64,000 nucleotides of DNA from Acidobacteriota bacterium (GTDB taxonomy: Bacteria; Acidobacteriota; Terriglobia; Versatilivoradales; Versatilivoraceae), in the NCBI GenBank assembly GCA_022826755.1, contig JAJDUG010000022.1, forward strand, positions 16,166-80,165. The letters run 5' to 3'. The translations under genes and the position numbers were made by a program. Below, one piece after another: positions 7,939 to 16,647 of the stretch; the first letter of the stretch is position 1, and the number at the start of each line of letters is the position of its first letter. The notes beneath the pieces were generated by a model. It did no database searches and was not told the origin of the DNA. It worked only from the letters and a program-made list of their open reading frames with translations.

Positions 7939-9927
7939 GTGCTTTTGAAAATGATTGCCGCAGCCTTGTGCCTGGTGGCTCCCCTGAGCGCTCAGGGTGC
8001 TGAAACGGTCACTGAGCCCAAGCTGCTTTCCCATTTCCCCATCGGCGGTCAACAGGGAACGACATTCAAGGTCGAGATCTCGGGCGCAGCCCTGCAAGGC
8101 GCCCACGCCGTCTGGTTTGAAGGAGGGGAACTCTCCGCCTCCATCCTGAAGCTGGAGAAACTTCAGGACGCATACAAGGAAGATGAAAAGAAGCCGGAAG
8201 ACTACCTGGGCAAAGCGGTCAAGGCCGATCACCAAGCCGTCTTCGAAGTACGGGTACCCAAGTCCGCTTCTCTCGGATTGCACCTTTTCCGCCTGGTCAC
8301 GCCGCGCGGCCTCTCCAATGCCCTGGGCCTGCAGGTAGTCTCCGAACCGATCATTTCGGAAACCGCCCGCCCGCACCAGACCGCCGCGGCATCGCAATAC
8401 CTGTCGGTCCCCGCCGTCGTCAACGGCAGACTTTCGGAGAAGGGTCAACGCGACTTCTACGCGTTCCGCGTTCCCCAGGGGGAGGAGCTGCTCTTTTCCG
8501 TCCGTTCCGATCTGGGCCCCAGCCGCACCTACCAGGCCCAAGCCGGAATCACCCTCTACCGGAGTTCAGCCAGTTGGTTCGATCCAAACCGCGTAGTCCG
8601 GATGGTCGTTGACGACCCCGCGCTGTCCTGGGAACCTTTTCACAGGTACGAGCGAACCCGGTCGACCGGCAGATTCGCCCTCTTCCGGCATGTCTCTCAC
8701 CGGTTTGAATCCCCGGGCCGCTATTTCCTTTCGGTCGGCACCTTTACCGGAGCCGGCGACCCCAATCATGGCTACCAGCTACGGATAGTCCGACGCCAGT
8801 CCACTGCACCCCAACCGGTGCTGGGCAAACTGGCCCACCCCGACCAGGGGGATTGGTTGGAAAGGGATTCGGCCACGCTGAGACAACTGGGGAGCTTCCA
8901 ACGGCCGCTTGAACGCAACCGCCTGGCCCTTTTGCACCAGCGTTCCGGCAAGGCTCCGGCCATCGGGGAACTCTCTGCATCAACCGAATCGGCATCGACC
9001 GAGGGCAGTTCTTCCAGTCTCTCGGCTACCCATGCTTCCAGGCTCGATCCGACCTCCGAAGTGGAACCCAACAACTCCCTCGACCGACCGGGAACGGTGA
9101 AGATACCCGGCCTGATCGAGGGCCGAATCCAGACGCCCGGCGATATCGACCTCTTCCGCTTTCGAGCAGCAGCCGGACAGAAACTGGCCTTCGAGATTGA
9201 GACTCCCGGGGTCTCGCCGCCACATTTCAATCCTTGGCTCAAGCTTCTGGACGAGGGCGGCAACGAACTGGTGTCCAACATATACATGGAATATGGCGGG
9301 GACGGTGACGACGTCAATAAGACGGTTGAACGGAAGACGATTGTCACCATCGAGAAAGCGGGAAGCTACACCCTGCAGATCCGAGACCTGACCTCGGTGC
9401 AAGGGGGGCCCCGGTTCAGGTATCGGCTCCTGGCCCGCCCTCAGGTCCCACATCTGGGCCGGGTTGAAATCAGCCTGGGAGTCACCCCCTCCCTGTCCAC
9501 ACTCATCGACAAGACCGACCGAATCAACCTGGAGGCGGGCCAGGCCAAGGAAATGGTCGTGGTGTGCGAGAAGGAGGAAGGATTCGAGGGAAACGTGGTT
9601 CTGACGGTCGACAACCTTCCTCCCGGTGTGCAAGCCTGGGTCAGTACCGCGGCCGGCTGGACGGAAACCCTGATGAGGGGCATCCAGTATCGACCGCTCG
9701 GCGTCGAGGTCGTGTCCCCCCGCCACCACCGGCCGCAACGCAGCGCCACCACGCTGGTGTTCTGGGCAAGTCCCGGCGTGCCCATCACCGGCGCCCCGCG
9801 CTTTCTTCAACTCATGGCTCGCCCGGTTGTGGACGGCCGCGCAGGCCCCGCGGTACCGGCAGGCAGGATTCCCTTCCTGGCTGTCGGGCCGCCCGAAGGG
9901 ACTCAGGTGATGACTTCCCGCCGCTGA
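7939..9927 (+). CDS. exported pre-peptidase C-terminal (PPC) domain protein
   Basis: The frame is open from 7744, overlapping the M81 gene, but a signal peptide (LLKMIAAALCLVAPLSAQGA) begins near 7939, so I place the start at GTG 7939; ATG 7951 is the alternative. Residues 20-110 look like an IPT/Ig-type module. Residues about 150-280 and 372-494 are two PPC-like beta domains; the second has the signature SEVEPNNSLDRPGTV...GDIDLFRF. Proteins of this layout sit beside DUF1549/DUF1553 and DUF1501 genes in Planctomycetes and Acidobacteria, as here. It is probably a secreted partner of those two proteins; the biochemical role is not known. Confidence 0.8.
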   Translation: MLLKMIAAALCLVAPLSAQGAETVTEPKLLSHFPIGGQQGTTFKVEISGAALQGAHAVWFEGGELSASILKLEKLQDAYKEDEKKPEDYLGKAVKADHQAVFEVRVPKSASLGLHLFRLVTPRGLSNALGLQVVSEPIISETARPHQTAAASQYLSVPAVVNGRLSEKGQRDFYAFRVPQGEELLFSVRSDLGPSRTYQAQAGITLYRSSASWFDPNRVVRMVVDDPALSWEPFHRYERTRSTGRFALFRHVSHRFESPGRYFLSVGTFTGAGDPNHGYQLRIVRRQSTAPQPVLGKLAHPDQGDWLERDSATLRQLGSFQRPLERNRLALLHQRSGKAPAIGELSASTESASTEGSSSSLSATHASRLDPTSEVEPNNSLDRPGTVKIPGLIEGRIQTPGDIDLFRFRAAAGQKLAFEIETPGVSPPHFNPWLKLLDEGGNELVSNIYMEYGGDGDDVNKTVERKTIVTIEKAGSYTLQIRDLTSVQGGPRFRYRLLARPQVPHLGRVEISLGVTPSLSTLIDKTDRINLEAGQAKEMVVVCEKEEGFEGNVVLTVDNLPPGVQAWVSTAAGWTETLMRGIQYRPLGVEVVSPRHHRPQRSATTLVFWASPGVPITGAPRFLQLMARPVVDGRAGPAVPAGRIPFLAVGPPEGTQVMTSRR

Positions 9928-9955
9928 TTTCGGGAGGTGTCGATAGTCAGGAGGA

Positions 9956-12508
9956 ATGTTGGTTCCTCGATTGCCTAACCATTCAATTGCGAAAATCCTG
10001 GCGATCTTCCTGATTTTCCTCGGATGGGATTCCCGTTTGGCCCACGGCCAGGAAGACGCAGTTTCCCCAGCCCTGCTTTCGCTGCGGATTGTTCCGGAAG
10101 ACATTCATCTCTCCGGTCTCAACCCCTCCCAGCAGGTGCTGCTGCTGGGCAGGTATTCCGACGGCCTGGAACGCGACCTGACAGGCTCTTCCCTCCTCCT
10201 GTTGGACTCCGCCGAGGTAGCGGCCATCGAGGAAAAAGGTAGATTGACGGCCCTTGCGGAGGGAAACGCTACCCTGCATGCCCAAATGGCCAATCAATCG
10301 GCCACGGCAAGCCTGACGGTGCAGTCTCCGACTGCGCCTCCACCCTTCAGTTTTCAGCACGATATCGGCGGAATCCTGACCAAGCGGGGATGCAACGACA
10401 GTAGCTGCCATGCGGGAGTCAAGGGACGAGGGGGATTCAAACTCTCCCTCAACGCCCTGGATCCGAGGGAAGACTACCGCTGGATCGTCAAGGGCGGCAC
10501 CTACCAGGTCATGAGCATGGAGTCCGCGGGTCCGGAGACTCCGCGCGTCGACCTGAGCCAGCCCGAAAACAGCCTGTTGCTGCGTAAACCCACCCTCCTT
10601 TTGCCTCATGGAGGTGGAGAACGCCTGACCGCCGAGTCCTCCGACTACCACACCCTGTTGGGCTGGATTCAGGCCGGCGCCCCCTACGAACGCAAGGAGC
10701 CGGAGGTCGTAGTCGAACGGCTGACCCTTTTCCCCGAGGAACGGGTGCTCGATGCACGGGGCATCCACCAGGTGCTGGTCACCGCCCATCTTGCCGATGG
10801 TCGAACCCGGGACCTGACCCATCGGGCCTCCTACCAGTCCGGCAACGAAGAGGTGGTGACGGTGACCGACTCCGGTCGAGTCCAGGCCCGGTCTCCGGGA
10901 GAGACGACCATAATCGTCCGCACGGCCGGTCATACCGTCAGCGCACGTTTCGGAGTCGTCTCCGAACCACTGCAGGCCAACCCCTCGCCACCGCCTCACA
11001 ACTTCATCGATGACTACGTCTTTGGCAAGTTGAGCCGCTTTCAGATCCCCCCTTCACCGCTCTCCGGCGACGCCGAGTTCCTGCGCCGGGTCTGCCTGGA
11101 TTTGACGGGGACGCTGCCGCCGCCCGGTCGGGTGCGGGAGTTCATCGCCAGCCGAGACCCTCAAAAACGAAGGAAACTGATCGACGCCCTGCTGGATTCT
11201 CCCGAATACGTGGACTACTGGACCTTTCGCTTCGGCCAGCTCTTCCGGGTAGCCGCAGGCGCCGTCGGGGGGGCTGAGCACGCCTACACCTATTGGCGCT
11301 GGGTCTGGGAGAACATCGCCCAAAACAAGTCCTATCGGGAAATTGCCCTGGAGCGGTTGGCCGCGCAAGGCTACGGCGGAGCCTCGAGGCACTTCCTTTC
11401 CTACGGGGAAGAAGCCAAGGCCGCGGATATCATGCCGGAAGAGGTGCGCGTCTTCCTGGGAAGGCGGCTGGACTGCGCCCAGTGCCACGACCACCCCTAT
11501 GAGCAGTGGAGCCAGGATCAGTTCTGGGGGCTGGCATCCTTCTTCGGGCAAATCAGCCGAACCGAATGGACCGGTTTCGGAGCAGCGGTTCTCTTTGACG
11601 ATCCCGCCGGCCGCCAGCCGGATTTCGGAGAGTCGGCGGAAACCGTGAAGGTGATTCATCCCCGTCGCAAGCAGCTGGTCAAACCCGCCTTCCTGGATGG
11701 ACAAGCCATCGCCTCAGGGGGCAACGGGCATCCGCGCCGGGAGTTTGCCCGCTGGGTCACGGCCCACCCCTATTTCGCGGAAACCCTGGTCAACCGCATG
11801 TGGGGCTACCTCTTTGGACGCGGCCTGGTGGATCCGGTGGATGATTTCCGTTCGACCAATCCGCCGACCCATCCCGGTTTGTTGAAGGCCCTGGCCGAGG
11901 ACTGCCGGCGCCACGGATACGACCTGAAGCAGATCCTGCGTCGGATCACCCGTTCGCGGACCTACCAGCTTGCCTCGACTCCCCGCGAGTCGAACCGCGA
12001 AGACACCTTGAACTACTCGCACTTCATCCCGAAGCCGCTGGAAGCCGAGGTGCTGCTGGATGCCATCAGCCAGGTGACGGGCGTCCCGGAAACCTTCGAA
12101 AACGGTCAAGGGGGCCAGGCTCCTCCGGGAACCCGCGCCATTCAACTGGAGGTGCCCGACATCTATCCCTCCGATTTTCTGCAGATGTACGGTCGGCCCA
12201 ATCTTCTGCAGATTCCGGAAGTCGAGGCCTCGCCCAGCCTCGGCCAGGCGCTCCACATGCTGGTGGGAACGACCTACACGGAGAAGATTTCCAAGAAAGG
12301 CGGACGCCTCGACCGGTTGATCCAAAGGAATGCTTCCCACCGCGAGGTGATTGAGGAGCTCTATCTGGCTGCCTTGTCTCGCCTTCCCTCACCGCGGGAA
12401 GTGGCCGAGCTGGAATCGGTCTTGAGCACGAGTTCCGACAAAAAGCGGGCCTGGGAAGACCTGATCTGGAGCCTGATCACCTCCAGAGAGTTTGCTTTCA
12501 ACCACTGA
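9956..12508 (+). CDS. DUF1549/DUF1553 protein with Ig-like domains and cytochrome-type motifs
   Basis: The 850-residue exported protein has a signal peptide (residues 1-31, ending AHGQ). A Big_2-like domain (about 42-121) precedes GCNDSSCH at about 145-151, a C-x4-C-H site in the position of the family's cytochrome-like domain. A second Big_2-like domain lies at about 255-325. DUF1549 (about 345-560) contains CAQCHDHP with C507, C510 and H511. DUF1553 (about 600-850) contains RREFARWVTAHPYF and NRMWGYLFGRGLVDPVDDFR. The start at ATG 9956 is uncertain by one codon, because GAGG overlaps it and TTG 9959 would be better spaced. The gene precedes a DUF1501 gene, the usual pairing. A redox or haem-binding envelope role is inferred; the substrate is unknown. 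Confidence 0.9.
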   Translation: MLVPRLPNHSIAKILAIFLIFLGWDSRLAHGQEDAVSPALLSLRIVPEDIHLSGLNPSQQVLLLGRYSDGLERDLTGSSLLLLDSAEVAAIEEKGRLTALAEGNATLHAQMANQSATASLTVQSPTAPPPFSFQHDIGGILTKRGCNDSSCHAGVKGRGGFKLSLNALDPREDYRWIVKGGTYQVMSMESAGPETPRVDLSQPENSLLLRKPTLLLPHGGGERLTAESSDYHTLLGWIQAGAPYERKEPEVVVERLTLFPEERVLDARGIHQVLVTAHLADGRTRDLTHRASYQSGNEEVVTVTDSGRVQARSPGETTIIVRTAGHTVSARFGVVSEPLQANPSPPPHNFIDDYVFGKLSRFQIPPSPLSGDAEFLRRVCLDLTGTLPPPGRVREFIASRDPQKRRKLIDALLDSPEYVDYWTFRFGQLFRVAAGAVGGAEHAYTYWRWVWENIAQNKSYREIALERLAAQGYGGASRHFLSYGEEAKAADIMPEEVRVFLGRRLDCAQCHDHPYEQWSQDQFWGLASFFGQISRTEWTGFGAAVLFDDPAGRQPDFGESAETVKVIHPRRKQLVKPAFLDGQAIASGGNGHPRREFARWVTAHPYFAETLVNRMWGYLFGRGLVDPVDDFRSTNPPTHPGLLKALAEDCRRHGYDLKQILRRITRSRTYQLASTPRESNREDTLNYSHFIPKPLEAEVLLDAISQVTGVPETFENGQGGQAPPGTRAIQLEVPDIYPSDFLQMYGRPNLLQIPEVEASPSLGQALHMLVGTTYTEKISKKGGRLDRLIQRNASHREVIEELYLAALSRLPSPREVAELESVLSTSSDKKRAWEDLIWSLITSREFAFNH

Positions 12509-12551
12509 CGCCGCCTTGGTGGAACCGGATGCGGGCGCCAGGAGATTCACA

Positions 12552-13898
12552 ATGATGCGAAAAGCCGGGTGTTTGACCGTAACCCAGGAGCTTCTGAAGC
12601 GACGCCACTTCATTCGAGTCGGATCTCTAAGCCTTCTCGGAATCAGCCTGCCCCGGTATCTGAATTACCGGAGCCTGCAGGCTGCCGGCGGCAAGGACAC
12701 CCGCGGGCAGGGGAAGGCTCAGGCCTGCATCCTGGTCTGGCTGGAAGGAGGTCCCAGCCACGTGGATACCTGGGATCCCAAGCCCAACAGCAGCTTCAAG
12801 CCCATCCCGACCAACGTGGCGGGAATTCAGGTTTCCGAGCTGCTTCCACGCGTGGCCGGGCAGATGGACAAGCTGGCTCTCCTCCGATCGGTCCACACCG
12901 AAGAAAACAACCACGGCCAGGGGACCTACTACGCTCTGACCGGACACCGTCCCACGGCCGCCATGCAGTTTCCCAGCCTGGGAACCATCGTCACCAGGGA
13001 ACTGGGGGCCCGCAACAACGTTCCCGCCAACGTACTGGTTCCCGACACCTGGAAGACACTCTCCTATGGCCAATATACCAAGGGCGCCTTCCTGGATCCG
13101 GCTTACGACCCCATGGTGGTTCCCGATCCCAGCAAGGAAGATTTCCAGATCTCGGACCTGGCGCTTCCAAAATCCCTGACGGTTGAACGCTTGCGGGACC
13201 GTCGCTCGATGTTGAAATTGGTCGACAGAATGTATCGCAGCAAGATCGAAAGGGCTGAGCACCAGGCTATGGATCGATTCACCCAACAGGCCCTACAGAT
13301 GATCCTGACACCTGAAACCCGCCAAGCCTTCGACTTGGGCCGGGAATCCGACAAGACCCGAGACGCTTATGGGCGGGGCAGCTTCGGCCAAAGCCTGCTG
13401 CTGGCTCGCAGGCTGGTTGAGGCGGGCGCCCGCTTCGTCACGGCTGCCGGCCATGAACTGAACGGCTGGGATACCCACTCCGACAACGATTCACGCCACA
13501 AGGACAAGATGGTCCCGGGCCTGGACCGAGCGCTCCCCACCCTGCTGGAGGACCTCAAGCAGCGAGGCCTGCTGGATTCGACCGTGGTCATCGTGATGGG
13601 TGAATTCGGCAGATCGCCCCACCACAATTCAAAGGCCGGACGAGATCATTGGCCCCACTGCTGGTCGCTGGCCATCGGAGGCGGCGGCATTCGTGGAGGC
13701 CAGGTGGTGGGCGCCAGCGACGAACGCGGAGCCTACGTGGCCGACCGCATGATTTCCATGGGCGACCTCTATGCCACCATCTACAAGGCTCTGGGAATCG
13801 ATTGGACCAAGGAATACATGAGCCCCATCGGCCGGCCGGTAAAGATAGCAAACGCCCTGGACGATGAAACCGGCCAGCCCATCAAGGAATTGATCTGA
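12552..13898 (+). CDS. DUF1501 protein with Tat-type signal (sulfatase/alkaline-phosphatase-like fold)
   Basis: I start it at ATG 12552, where AGGAG stands 7 bases upstream; the frame is open further back into the previous gene. Residues 17-45 read KRRHFIRVGSLSLLG, a twin-arginine export signal, as usual for DUF1501. Likely metal-binding segments follow in family order: GGPSHVDTWDPK (about 66-77), HTEENNHGQGTYY, AGHELNGWDTHSDN and MGEFGRSPHHN. The C-terminus (GDLYATIYKALGIDW) is also typical. DUF1501 shares the alkaline phosphatase superfamily fold, but substrates are not established. It is expected to work in the periplasm with the DUF1549/DUF1553 product, whose stop codon lies 43 bases upstream. 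Confidence 0.9.
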   Translation: MMRKAGCLTVTQELLKRRHFIRVGSLSLLGISLPRYLNYRSLQAAGGKDTRGQGKAQACILVWLEGGPSHVDTWDPKPNSSFKPIPTNVAGIQVSELLPRVAGQMDKLALLRSVHTEENNHGQGTYYALTGHRPTAAMQFPSLGTIVTRELGARNNVPANVLVPDTWKTLSYGQYTKGAFLDPAYDPMVVPDPSKEDFQISDLALPKSLTVERLRDRRSMLKLVDRMYRSKIERAEHQAMDRFTQQALQMILTPETRQAFDLGRESDKTRDAYGRGSFGQSLLLARRLVEAGARFVTAAGHELNGWDTHSDNDSRHKDKMVPGLDRALPTLLEDLKQRGLLDSTVVIVMGEFGRSPHHNSKAGRDHWPHCWSLAIGGGGIRGGQVVGASDERGAYVADRMISMGDLYATIYKALGIDWTKEYMSPIGRPVKIANALDDETGQPIKELI

Positions 13899-13976
13899 GG
13901 ATCATTGCTGATTGTTGATTTCTGATTGTCGATCGCGAGACTGCCACGACTGATCTTGCCGTAAATCCACAAAACG

Positions 13977-14561
13977 TCAGAGAGCCTCCCCTACCCTGAC
14001 GGTGATGGGTGAGGCGTGGTGGTGGACCAGGTACCACTTCCCCTTCACCCGGAAAAAGAGGTTGGTGCCTTGGGCCTGAGAACGGCTGAAGTTGGCGTTC
14101 CGGTAACTCTCGATGTTCTCCAGGCAGGACACCCAGGCGAAGTCTCCGCTGACCCGGATCGAAACCTCGGTCGCCCGTATCTTCATGTGCTCCGTATTGC
14201 GGAAGATGGTGGACCAGCTCTTGCGGATCCTCTTCCAACCGGTCAGCAGTTCCCAACTCGGATGCACGCACTTGACCCAGGGTTCCTGAAGCCAGACTTT
14301 TCCCATGGCTCGGAGGCTTTGGTCGGAAACCGCCTGGTAGAAGCGTCGGTTCACTCGAAACACCTCCAGCGGCTCACCGCTGAATTTTGATTCTTCGCTC
14401 TCACCGGCCCCATCCTCTTCAACCACTTCCGGACGAGCCTCAGGTGAGCCGCCGGAGGCCCTCGCCAGTCGATCCGGCATTACTGCGCCCGGAACCAGGA
14501 TCAATGACAGACAAAGGGTTGTTGCCCAAAGTATTCGTCTGACCGGGTAAATGGCACCCAT
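13977..14561 (-). CDS. exported SnoaL/NTF2-like domain protein
   Basis: A GGGAGGAA ribosome binding site decides the start. It lies inside the first codons of a longer frame (ATG 14576) and is well placed for ATG 14561, which gives 194 residues. The N-terminus is a signal peptide (VRRILWATTLCLSLILVPG). Residues about 75-190 match an NTF2-like cone fold of the SnoaL / DUF4440 type: VNRRFYQAVSDQSLRAMGKVW, WELLTGWKRIRKSW, ISVRVSGDFAWVSC-like strands and FRVKGKWYLVHHHASP at the end. Such domains bind small molecules or act as isomerases; nothing here identifies the ligand. The segment before the fold is acidic and probably disordered. Confidence 0.75.
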   Translation of the reverse strand: MGAIYPVRRILWATTLCLSLILVPGAVMPDRLARASGGSPEARPEVVEEDGAGESEESKFSGEPLEVFRVNRRFYQAVSDQSLRAMGKVWLQEPWVKCVHPSWELLTGWKRIRKSWSTIFRNTEHMKIRATEVSIRVSGDFAWVSCLENIESYRNANFSRSQAQGTNLFFRVKGKWYLVHHHASPITVRVGEAL

Positions 14562-14900
14562 CTCATTTCCTCCCATATCTGCACTTCAGCCGGGTCCGCT
14601 CCCACCCTGCCGGACGGGTCATGCCGAGGAAGACTCCCCTTCGCAAACGATTGACGAACCACGAATGAACACGAATATACACGAATAGAGAGCATGAACG
14701 CTCCCGTCCCGGAGCACCGGGAACAAAGCGTCGACCGCCTCCATGGGCATCCGTTGGCCACCCCCGGCCCACTGTTCTTGACACCCGCGCAGCCCGTTGA
14801 TTTAATTGCCCCATTGGTTCATGGTTCCTTCAACCCCGGGAGCGTTGCGGCCGGGTCATGCTCGACCAGTTGTCGCTCCCCTTCAAGCGAGGAAGAGTGG
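14562..14900. other. intergenic space with a scattered repeat
   Basis: This gap lies between divergent genes. It holds a CACGAA-type repeat (14651-14688) and otherwise no gene. The plus-strand frame open across it lacks coding character before ATG 14901. Confidence 0.5.
14651..14688. repeat. scattered intergenic repeat, CACGAA type
   Basis: The segment reads GACGAACCACGAATGAACACGAA and continues ATACACGAATAG: four spaced copies of ACGAA. It belongs to the same loose family as copies near 21531, 32145 and 42474. Confidence 0.6.
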
Positions 14901-15689
14901 ATGAGTTCCGTCAACAACGTCGATCGGTTCCGCAAGCGCCTGCAGGAGGGCAAGATTTGCGTGGGGACCTCTGTTTCACTTACCGATCCCATTGTCAGTG
15001 AGCTGGCAGCCGAGGCGGGAAACGACCTGGTGTGGATCGAAATGGAGCATTCCTACCTCGATCTCCGGGCACTGCTGGGACACCTGGCGGCGTTGCGGGG
15101 CACCCAGGCGGCACCCATCGTTCGCGTCGCCTGGAACGATCCCGTCCTGATCAAGCCCATCCTGGACCTGGCGCCCGCCGGCATCGTGGTGCCCATGGTC
15201 TGTACGGGTGAAGAGGCCGCCAAGGCGGTTGCCGCCTGTCGCTATCCTCCCGAGGGCGTTCGCGGATTCGGTCCCATCCGCAACATGTACGGCATCGAGA
15301 GCATGGAAGAGTACCTGGCCATTGCCAGACGGCAAATCATGGTCTTCGTCCAGATCGAGCACATTCAAGCCGTGCACAATCTGGACGAGATACTGGCGAC
15401 CCCCGGCCTGGATGGTATCGTCATCGGGCGCAACGATTTGACCGGCTCCATGAGCAAGCTCGGCCAGCACGGCGACCCGGAAGTGCTTCGCACCATCGAC
15501 AGCATCTTCGCCAGGGTACGGGAGACCGATCTCTATCTGGGGGCATCGATCGGCTGCAACCTGGAAACGGTCAGGGACTGGTATGGGAAGGGAGTTCAAT
15601 GGTTTGCCCTCGGGGACGACGTCGTCCACTTTTTCGAGGGGGCCAAGGCCGTAGCCGATGAGGTCCACGCGTTGGGAGAAACCCAATAA
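14901..15689 (+). CDS. HpcH/HpaI family aldolase
   Basis: The ATG at 14901 follows GAGGAAGAG and gives 262 residues, the normal family length; the frame is open upstream to 14694 but without family similarity. The fold is the phosphoenolpyruvate/pyruvate-domain barrel: ICVGTSVSLTDPIVSELAAE near the start, LVWIEMEHSYLDL at about 37-49, GIVVPMVCTGEEA and VFVQIEHIQAVHNLDEI, whose Glu and a later Asp are the expected divalent metal ligands. Characterised members cleave 2-keto-3-deoxy sugar acids or 4-hydroxy-2-oxo acids into pyruvate and an aldehyde. The substrate cannot be told from sequence. It is cytoplasmic, and is followed by a cytochrome and quinoprotein pair. Confidence 0.88.
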   Translation: MSSVNNVDRFRKRLQEGKICVGTSVSLTDPIVSELAAEAGNDLVWIEMEHSYLDLRALLGHLAALRGTQAAPIVRVAWNDPVLIKPILDLAPAGIVVPMVCTGEEAAKAVAACRYPPEGVRGFGPIRNMYGIESMEEYLAIARRQIMVFVQIEHIQAVHNLDEILATPGLDGIVIGRNDLTGSMSKLGQHGDPEVLRTIDSIFARVRETDLYLGASIGCNLETVRDWYGKGVQWFALGDDVVHFFEGAKAVADEVHALGETQ

Positions 15690-15870
15690 CCCGCGTTTTC
15701 CGGTTGCCGGGTGCTTCATGAAAAGGGCTGTTTTTTCAGTATCCTCTCGACCATTCGTCAAGAATCTGCGCTCAGCAACCACGCCCGGCGCGGTCCCCGG
15801 CAAGCAACGCCGACCAGCCTCCGATGAGATCCCACACAACTTTCGGGCCAGGCGCCCCGGGAGTTTCGAG

Positions 15871-16647
15871 GTGCGATTACTCCTGGTCACAGCCCTCTTC
15901 CTGGCCTGGAACAGTGTCGGTGGCGCCGAGGAGCGAGAAAACACCAATCCCCACACCACTCCGGAAGACGTTGCCGCCGGAGGCCGTATCTATCGCTCCC
16001 ATTGCATCGAATGCCACGGCCGCGACGGAACGGGAGGCCGCGGACCGGACATTACGCGGGGAGACCTGCGCTACGGGAACAGCGACTCGGCATTGGCCGA
16101 TACCATTTCAACCGGGATCCCGGGCACCGCGATGCCGCTGTTCTTCTTCAACGGCAAGCAGCTCTGGCAGATTGTGGCTTTCGTCCAGTCCCTCCGGCGA
16201 GAGGAACCCCCGCCCCCTGGAGACCCCATTGCAGGCGCCGCAATCTTCCGCGGCAAGGGCGGATGCATGAACTGCCACATGGTGGATGGTCAGGGTGGAC
16301 GCCAGGGTCCGGACCTGACAACCGTTGGCGCCAGGCGCTCGCTTCGCCACCTGAGGAGCTCCATCCTGGAACCCGACCAATGGGTGTCTCCCGGCGATTG
16401 GAAGATACGGGCCAAGACAAAGAGCGGTATGCCGGTGGAGGGATTTCGGCTCAACGAAGACACCCACTCTCTGCAACTGCTGGACTCCAGCGACAAACTC
16501 ATATCGCTGGTCAAGAGAGATCTGGAAAACTATCGGATCATCAAGACCTCGACGATGCCTCCCTACGCCGGACAATTGAGTCAAAGCGAACTGGATGACC
16601 TCGTCGCTTACCTCTACACGCTTCGTGGAAAGGGGGCCTCACCGTGA
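15871..16647 (+). CDS. exported di-haem cytochrome c
   Basis: I start it at GTG 15871 (GGGAG eight bases upstream) because the next residues are a signal peptide (VRLLLVTALFLAWNSVGGA); earlier in-frame starts would put 70 extra residues before it. Two class I cytochrome domains follow, with haem sites CIECH (C45, C48, H49) and CMNCH (C132, C135, H136), each with a GxGGRGPD-like segment, and a likely axial Met in MPLFF or MPPYAG. The last four bases, GTGA, carry both its stop and the start of the PQQ dehydrogenase, so the two are translationally coupled. It is the probable electron acceptor for that enzyme in the periplasm. Confidence 0.88.
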   Translation: MRLLLVTALFLAWNSVGGAEERENTNPHTTPEDVAAGGRIYRSHCIECHGRDGTGGRGPDITRGDLRYGNSDSALADTISTGIPGTAMPLFFFNGKQLWQIVAFVQSLRREEPPPPGDPIAGAAIFRGKGGCMNCHMVDGQGGRQGPDLTTVGARRSLRHLRSSILEPDQWVSPGDWKIRAKTKSGMPVEGFRLNEDTHSLQLLDSSDKLISLVKRDLENYRIIKTSTMPPYAGQLSQSELDDLVAYLYTLRGKGASP

